Positions 6,170 to 9,412 of a stretch of 9,412 nucleotides of DNA are shown piece by piece. The notes under the pieces were generated by a model. It did no database searches. It saw only the letters and a list, made by a program, of their open reading frames with translations, and was not told where the DNA came from. Position numbers and translations under genes: made by a program. Numbering within the stretch: position 1 is the stretch's first letter; the number at the start of each line of letters is the position of its first letter. The stretch covers positions 1 to 9,412 of the forward strand of contig JAGQYZ010000022.1 of the NCBI GenBank assembly GCA_020435865.1, written 5' to 3'. This DNA comes from Aequorivita sp. (GTDB lineage: Bacteria > Bacteroidota > Bacteroidia > Flavobacteriales > Flavobacteriaceae).

Positions 6170-6198
6170 AAAGCTCCTGTTTCAGCAGGAGCTTTTTT
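6170..6198 (+). terminator. Rho-independent terminator of the T9SS protein gene
   Basis: A 10-bp perfect stem pairs AAAGCTCCTG (6170-6179) with CAGGAGCTTT (6186-6195) around a 6-nt loop, ending in a T-run (6193-6198). It starts 22 bp after the stop codon at 6147. The -7 element of the next gene lies just 7 bp beyond. Confidence 0.88.
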
Positions 6199-6205
6199 AT
6201 TTAAC

Positions 6206-6213
6206 TATTTTTG
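6206..6213 (+). promoter_or_regulatory. -7 promoter element (TATTTTTG) for the LuxE-like gene
   Basis: This is a perfect TAnnTTTG match 25 nt before the ATG at 6239. No -33 TTG is visible; that position falls inside the upstream terminator hairpin. A second, imperfect copy (GAAATTTG) lies at 6218-6225. Confidence 0.5.
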
Positions 6214-6238
6214 AAGTGAAATTTGGTTGTTTACAACT

Positions 6239-7213
6239 ATGCTGGAAAAGGAAATTTTTAATATCAATACTTCTGAAGATTTTAATCGCCTTGCGTTGGA
6301 AGTATTCCGCTTTCAATATGAAAATGTTCAAGTTTATCATCAGTTCTGTAATCTTTTAAAGACTAATATTTCCGAAGTAAAAACAATTGAAAAAATTCCA
6401 TTTCTTCCAATTCAGTTTTTTAAAAGCCATAAAGTACTTGCTGAGAATGTAACTGAAGAAATAATCTTTACAAGCAGCGGTACAACCGGAAGCATAAACA
6501 GTAAGCACTATGTAGCCAATTTAAAACTATATGAAAAAAGTTTTCTGAAAGCCTTTGAAAGACAATATGGCAATCCTTCAGACTTTTCCATCTTAGCCCT
6601 GTTGCCCTCCTATTTGGAACGCGAAGGTTCTTCCCTAATTTATATGGTTGAATGCCTGATTGAAAAAAGCAAAAATCACAACAGTGGTTTTTATTTACAT
6701 GAAATTGACGCATTGGTTGAAAAGTTGAAGTTTTTAGAAAAAAGTGGACAAAGAACAATTCTCATTGGCGTTTCTTATGCTTTGCTAGACTTAATTGAAG
6801 AAAGAAAATTTCAACTTAAAAACACGATTATAATGGAAACTGGCGGTATGAAAGGCCGCAGAAAGGAAATGATAAAAGAGGAACTGCACCAAATTTTAAA
6901 AAAAGGCTTGGGAGTTGAAAAAATCCATAGTGAATACGGGATGACGGAGTTACTCTCGCAGGCATATTCCTGTGGCAACGGAATTTTTTCCAGCCCTCCG
7001 TGGATGAAAGTTTTAACACGCGATACAGAAGATGCGTTTTCCTATGCTTTCAAAAAGACTGGCGGGATAAATGTAATTGATTTAGCAAACCTGAATTCGT
7101 GTGCCTTCATTGCAACCCAAGATTTGGGAAAAACTTTCACTGATGGCACCTTTGAGGTTTTGGGCCGTTTTGATTCTAGTGATATTCGCGGTTGCAACTT
7201 GATGGTTTTATAG
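6239..7213 (+). CDS. LuxE-family acyl-protein synthetase-like (ANL superfamily) protein
   Basis: The protein has 324 aa from the ATG at 6239. The TTG at 6227 is in frame but adds only four residues, and MLEKEIFNI matches the usual family start better. The N-terminal region with RFQYENVQVY and PFLPIQFFKSH (about 54-64) is typical of LuxE-domain proteins. The adenylate-forming core has the phosphate loop SSGTTG (79-84), METGGMKGRR (199-208), and SEYGMTELLSQAY (231-243), the ANL A5-type motif. IATQDLG (291-297) and GRFDSSDIRG (309-318) close the C-terminus. Family knowledge: LuxE activates a fatty acid as acyl-AMP and takes it onto a Cys close to its C-terminus. This protein has Cys319 six residues from its end, a possible equivalent. 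It is shorter than Vibrio LuxE (about 370-380 aa), and no luxC, luxD or luciferase genes are in view, so bioluminescence is not implied. The substrate is unknown. Confidence 0.8.
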   Translation: MLEKEIFNINTSEDFNRLALEVFRFQYENVQVYHQFCNLLKTNISEVKTIEKIPFLPIQFFKSHKVLAENVTEEIIFTSSGTTGSINSKHYVANLKLYEKSFLKAFERQYGNPSDFSILALLPSYLEREGSSLIYMVECLIEKSKNHNSGFYLHEIDALVEKLKFLEKSGQRTILIGVSYALLDLIEERKFQLKNTIIMETGGMKGRRKEMIKEELHQILKKGLGVEKIHSEYGMTELLSQAYSCGNGIFSSPPWMKVLTRDTEDAFSYAFKKTGGINVIDLANLNSCAFIATQDLGKTFTDGTFEVLGRFDSSDIRGCNLMVL

Positions 7214-7325
7214 GGAAATATTTAACACCCCTAATAGATATTCAGCGTAAGGTATTAGAAAAATGTTCGACCAAAAAACAGTGAAAAAGTGATGATTTTT
7301 CATAATTTGGTTGGTTAGTTAATTG

Positions 7326-7361
7326 AAAAATCCCCACGCAATCTTTGCAGGGGATTTTTTT
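7326..7361. terminator. Bidirectional terminator between the LuxE-like gene and tyrS
   Basis: AAAAATCCCC (7326-7335) pairs with GGGGATTTTT (7350-7359). The interior can pair further, GCA (7338-7340) with TGC (7346-7348). A T-run follows on the plus strand and the A-run gives a T-run on the minus strand, so it can end both convergent transcripts. It lies 13 bp beyond the tyrS stop codon. Confidence 0.85.
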
Positions 7362-7374
7362 ATGAGATTAATGA

Positions 7375-8673
7375 TTATACTACTTTAATTATAAAATAAT
7401 TCTTCTTGCCTCTCTGCAACAATACGAATTGCCCATTAATCAAATCGTTTTCTGAAACGGTAAAATCATCAGAAATTTTTTCTTTGTTCACTGAAATTGA
7501 ATTTTCCTTTAAAGCACGACGCGCTTCACCATTGGATTTCAAAAATCCTGTTTTTTCGGCTAATGCACCAATAATGTCAAGTCCATTTTGTAGTTCTTGT
7601 TTTGAAATTTCCGCTTGTGGCACACCTTCAAAAACATCTAAAAAGGTTTTTTCATCCAGTGTTTTCAAATCTTCAGAAGTGGAATTTCCAAACAATATTT
7701 CAGAAGCCTTCATTGCTTTTTCAAACTCTTCGGAATTGTGAACCGTCGTTGTAACTTCCTTTGCCAAACGTTTTTGAAGCAACCGCATATGTGGAGCTTC
7801 TTTGTGCTCTGCAATCAGATTTTCAATAGTTTCTTTATCAAGAAAAGTGAAAATTTTGATATATTTTTCAGCATCATCATCGCTGGTGTTTAGCCAATAT
7901 TGGTAAAATTTATAGGGTGAAGTACGATTCGCATCCAGCCAAACATTGCCGCCTTCGCTTTTCCCAAATTTGCTGCCGTCGCTTTTTGTAATCAATGGAC
8001 AGGTCAATGCATAGCCTTTTCCACCTCCAATTCTTCTAATAAGTTCTGTTCCTGTAGTAATATTTCCCCATTGGTCGCTTCCGCCCATTTGGAGCGTGCA
8101 ATCAAGATTTTTATATAAATGAAGAAAATCATAGCCTTGAATCAACTGATAGGTAAATTCAGTAAATGAAAGTCCTTCAGCACTCTCACCGCTCAAACGG
8201 GTTTTTACGGAGTCCTTAGCCATCATATAGTTCACGGTAATGTGCTTACCCACGTTTCTAATAAAATCCAGAAATGAAAACTCCTTCATCCAATCATAAT
8301 TATTTACCATTACAGCTTGGTTTTCAGCTCCTGAAGAAAAATCCAAGAATTGGGAAAGTTGATTTTTAACACATTCCTGGTTGTGGCGAAGTGCACTTTC
8401 ATCTAGCAAATTTCGTTCAGCACTTTTTCCAGAAGGATCGCCAATCATTCCCGTTGCGCCACCCACCAAAGCAACTGGTTTGTGGCCACAGCGCTGATAG
8501 AAAGACAGAAGCATTATGGGCACCAAGTTGCCAATGTGCAATGAATCTGCAGTAGGGTCAAAACCTACGTATGCAGAACGCATTTTCTCCATAAGATGTT
8601 CTTCGGTTTCAGGCATTACATCGTGAATCATGCCACGCCATTGTAGTTCTTCAACGAAATTTTTCAGTTTCAT
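7375..8673 (-). CDS. tyrS: Tyrosyl-tRNA synthetase
   Basis: This is a class I aminoacyl-tRNA synthetase that charges tRNA-Tyr in the cytoplasm. The 432-aa length is normal for bacterial TyrRS. The tyrosine pocket begins at [15 protein letters not shown] (35-49), with HIGN (46-49) as the HIGH motif. [14 protein letters not shown] (71-84) and YQLIQGYDF (175-183) are characteristic, as is [11 protein letters not shown] (195-205). The KMSKS loop is KFGKS (235-239). The C-terminal segment (about 365-430) is the S4-like RNA-binding domain ([19 protein letters not shown]). The ATG at 8673 is the natural start. No T-box leader is visible upstream. It has its own complete promoter and a terminator right after its stop. 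Confidence 0.97.
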   Translation of the reverse strand: MKLKNFVEELQWRGMIHDVMPETEEHLMEKMRSAYVGFDPTADSLHIGNLVPIMLLSFYQRCGHKPVALVGGATGMIGDPSGKSAERNLLDESALRHNQECVKNQLSQFLDFSSGAENQAVMVNNYDWMKEFSFLDFIRNVGKHITVNYMMAKDSVKTRLSGESAEGLSFTEFTYQLIQGYDFLHLYKNLDCTLQMGGSDQWGNITTGTELIRRIGGGKGYALTCPLITKSDGSKFGKSEGGNVWLDANRTSPYKFYQYWLNTSDDDAEKYIKIFTFLDKETIENLIAEHKEAPHMRLLQKRLAKEVTTTVHNSEEFEKAMKASEILFGNSTSEDLKTLDEKTFLDVFEGVPQAEISKQELQNGLDIIGALAEKTGFLKSNGEARRALKENSISVNKEKISDDFTVSENDLINGQFVLLQRGKKNYFIIKVV

Positions 8674-8720
8674 TTTCTTTAAAATTTTACTCTTTTAAAA
8701 GGTTTTGGAGTATGAAGGTG

Positions 8721-8750
8721 CAAAGATAGGGTTCTCGTTTAAAGATTCAA
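8721..8750 (-). promoter_or_regulatory. Complete Bacteroidota-type promoter for tyrS (TTG-N19-TATCTTTG)
   Basis: On the minus strand, TTG at 8750-8748 is followed after exactly 19 bp by TATCTTTG at 8728-8721. Both halves match the Bacteroidota sigma consensus and its preferred spacing. The -7 element ends 47 nt before the tyrS ATG, giving a leader of about 40 nt. Confidence 0.8.
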
Positions 8751-8807
8751 GGTTAAAGAAGTTGAATTTCGTCTCTATTTCATTCTCAATCCCAGTTTCA
8801 TTTTCAG

Positions 8808-8815
8808 TATTTTCG
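8808..8815 (+). promoter_or_regulatory. Possible -7 element (TATTTTCG) for the epimerase gene
   Basis: TATTTTCG differs from TAnnTTTG at one position and lies only 4 nt before the ATG at 8820. No -33 TTG is at the expected spacing. If real, the mRNA would be nearly leaderless. Confidence 0.3.
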
Positions 8816-8819
8816 CAAT

Positions 8820-9412
8820 ATGATTTTAGTAACCGGCGGTACAGGCTTAGTAGGTTCTCACTTATTGTTTTTTCTATTGAAGAAAAATGAGCGAGTGCGT
8901 GCCATTCACAGAAAAAGTAGCGACATACAATCTGTAAAAAAAGTATTTGCGCTGTACACTCCAGAAGTAGAGTCCCTATTCAATAAAATTGAATGGATTG
9001 AAGCTGATATTACTGATATTCCAGCACTTAAAGAAGTTTTTATGGGTATTAAAAAAGTGTATCATTGTGCAGCTTTCATCTCCTTTAATCCTTCAAAATA
9101 TAAAGTGCTTAAAAAAGCAAATGTGGAAGGCACGGCAAATATTGTAAATCTTTGTTTGGCCAATAACATTGAAAAGCTTTGCTATGTTAGTTCGGTTGCA
9201 ACTTTGGGAAGTAATTTAAAAGACCAGTTAATTTCTGAAGAAACATCCTGGAATCCCGACGAAAAAAACAGCGTATATGCAATCACAAAATATGGTGCCG
9301 AAATGGAAGTATGGCGAGGCACACAGGAAGGTTTGGATGCTGTAATTGTAAATCCCGGATTAATTTTGGGAACATCTCCTGATAACGGGGGAAGCAGTAT
9401 AATAATTTCTTT
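8820..9412 (+). CDS. NAD-dependent epimerase/dehydratase (extended SDR) family protein, cut by window edge
   Basis: An open frame from the ATG at 8820 runs off the right edge, giving 197 codons. The dinucleotide-binding motif is MILVTGGTGLVGSHL (TGGTGLVG at 5-12). EADITD (61-66) holds the conserved acidic residue after the fourth strand. CAAFISF (83-89) and the NVEGTANIVNLCL helix (101-113) are typical. The catalytic set is Ser124/Ser125 in YVSSVATLG and Tyr153-x-x-x-Lys157 in YAITK, followed by VNPGLILG (177-184). This is the extended SDR pattern of sugar-nucleotide epimerases and of dihydroflavonol-reductase-like enzymes. The substrate-specific C-terminal part is missing, so the substrate cannot be given. 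The start is fixed by the need for the first beta strand. It is divergent from tyrS across a 146-bp gap. Confidence 0.88.
   Translation, partial: MILVTGGTGLVGSHLLFFLLKKNERVRAIHRKSSDIQSVKKVFALYTPEVESLFNKIEWIEADITDIPALKEVFMGIKKVYHCAAFISFNPSKYKVLKKANVEGTANIVNLCLANNIEKLCYVSSVATLGSNLKDQLISEETSWNPDEKNSVYAITKYGAEMEVWRGTQEGLDAVIVNPGLILGTSPDNGGSSIIIS

Noticed and set aside
6468..6758. 96-codon minus-strand open frame
   Set aside because: It is antisense to the LuxE-like core whose motifs are intact on the plus strand.
7282..7302. Inverted repeat TGAAAAA/TTTTTCA with 7-nt loop
   Set aside because: The stem is almost all A-T and there is no T-run after it; the strong terminator at 7326-7361 explains termination here.
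7406..7741. 111-codon plus-strand open frame
   Set aside because: It is antisense to the C-terminal part of tyrS.
8674..8720. Possible T-box or attenuator leader before tyrS
   Set aside because: The leader is only about 40 nt and lacks the antiterminator and specifier structures of a T-box.
8778..8806. Imperfect 11-bp direct repeat (TTTCATTCTCA and TTTCATTTTCA)
   Set aside because: It is low-complexity T/C-rich sequence with no periodicity or partner supporting an operator.
8705..8890. 61-codon plus-strand open frame between tyrS and the epimerase gene
   Set aside because: It spans the tyrS promoter and overlaps the epimerase start in another frame; no family features.

Overview
This window looks like a chromosomal stretch from a marine-type member of the Flavobacteriaceae (phylum Bacteroidota). 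The evidence is low GC content, near absence of Shine-Dalgarno sequences, A-rich leaders, promoters with the Bacteroidota -7 element TAnnTTTG, and a secreted protein carrying a type IX secretion (Por) C-terminal sorting domain. Nothing indicates a phage, plasmid, insertion sequence, CRISPR array or RNA gene. The gene content is mostly conserved core genes plus a few family members of unclear role.

Left block (1-2117, all minus strand). trmB (tRNA m7G46 methyltransferase, probably starting at a TTG), a LysE-family exporter and an alkyltransferase-like protein (ATL) are closely spaced and probably co-transcribed. They are followed, behind a separate -7 element, by the start of an Mrp/NBP35-type Fe-S carrier ATPase that runs off the left edge. 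A GT-B glycosyltransferase-like gene (2183-3250, plus) diverges from trmB. Its 3' end overlaps the 3' end of the histidine kinase gene by 27 bp.

Middle block (3224-6147). An OmpR/PhoB-type response regulator and a PhoR-like membrane histidine kinase form a two-gene operon on the minus strand. It is divergently transcribed from a secreted T9SS-sorted protein on the plus strand. The roughly 225-bp region between them holds one good -7 element per direction, neither with a -33 TTG, and two sets of TAAC repeats with exact 11-bp periodicity. Each set sits about 55-60 bp behind one promoter. The geometry resembles OmpR/PhoB-family operators, so the regulator may control both itself and the secreted protein. 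This is the most interesting signal in the window, but it is inference from short, AT-rich motifs.

Right block (6206-9412). After a clear terminator comes a LuxE-like member of the acyl-protein synthetase (ANL) family with its own promoter. A bidirectional terminator separates it from convergent tyrS (tyrosyl-tRNA synthetase), which has the best complete promoter in the window (TTG-N19-TATCTTTG). Divergent from tyrS is an NAD-dependent epimerase/short-chain dehydrogenase gene cut by the right edge.

I found no convincing multi-gene undescribed system. The points worth a second look are the divergent operator region, the ATL with Ala in place of the catalytic Cys, the orphan LuxE-like enzyme with a near-terminal Cys, and promoter elements that almost touch two start codons.
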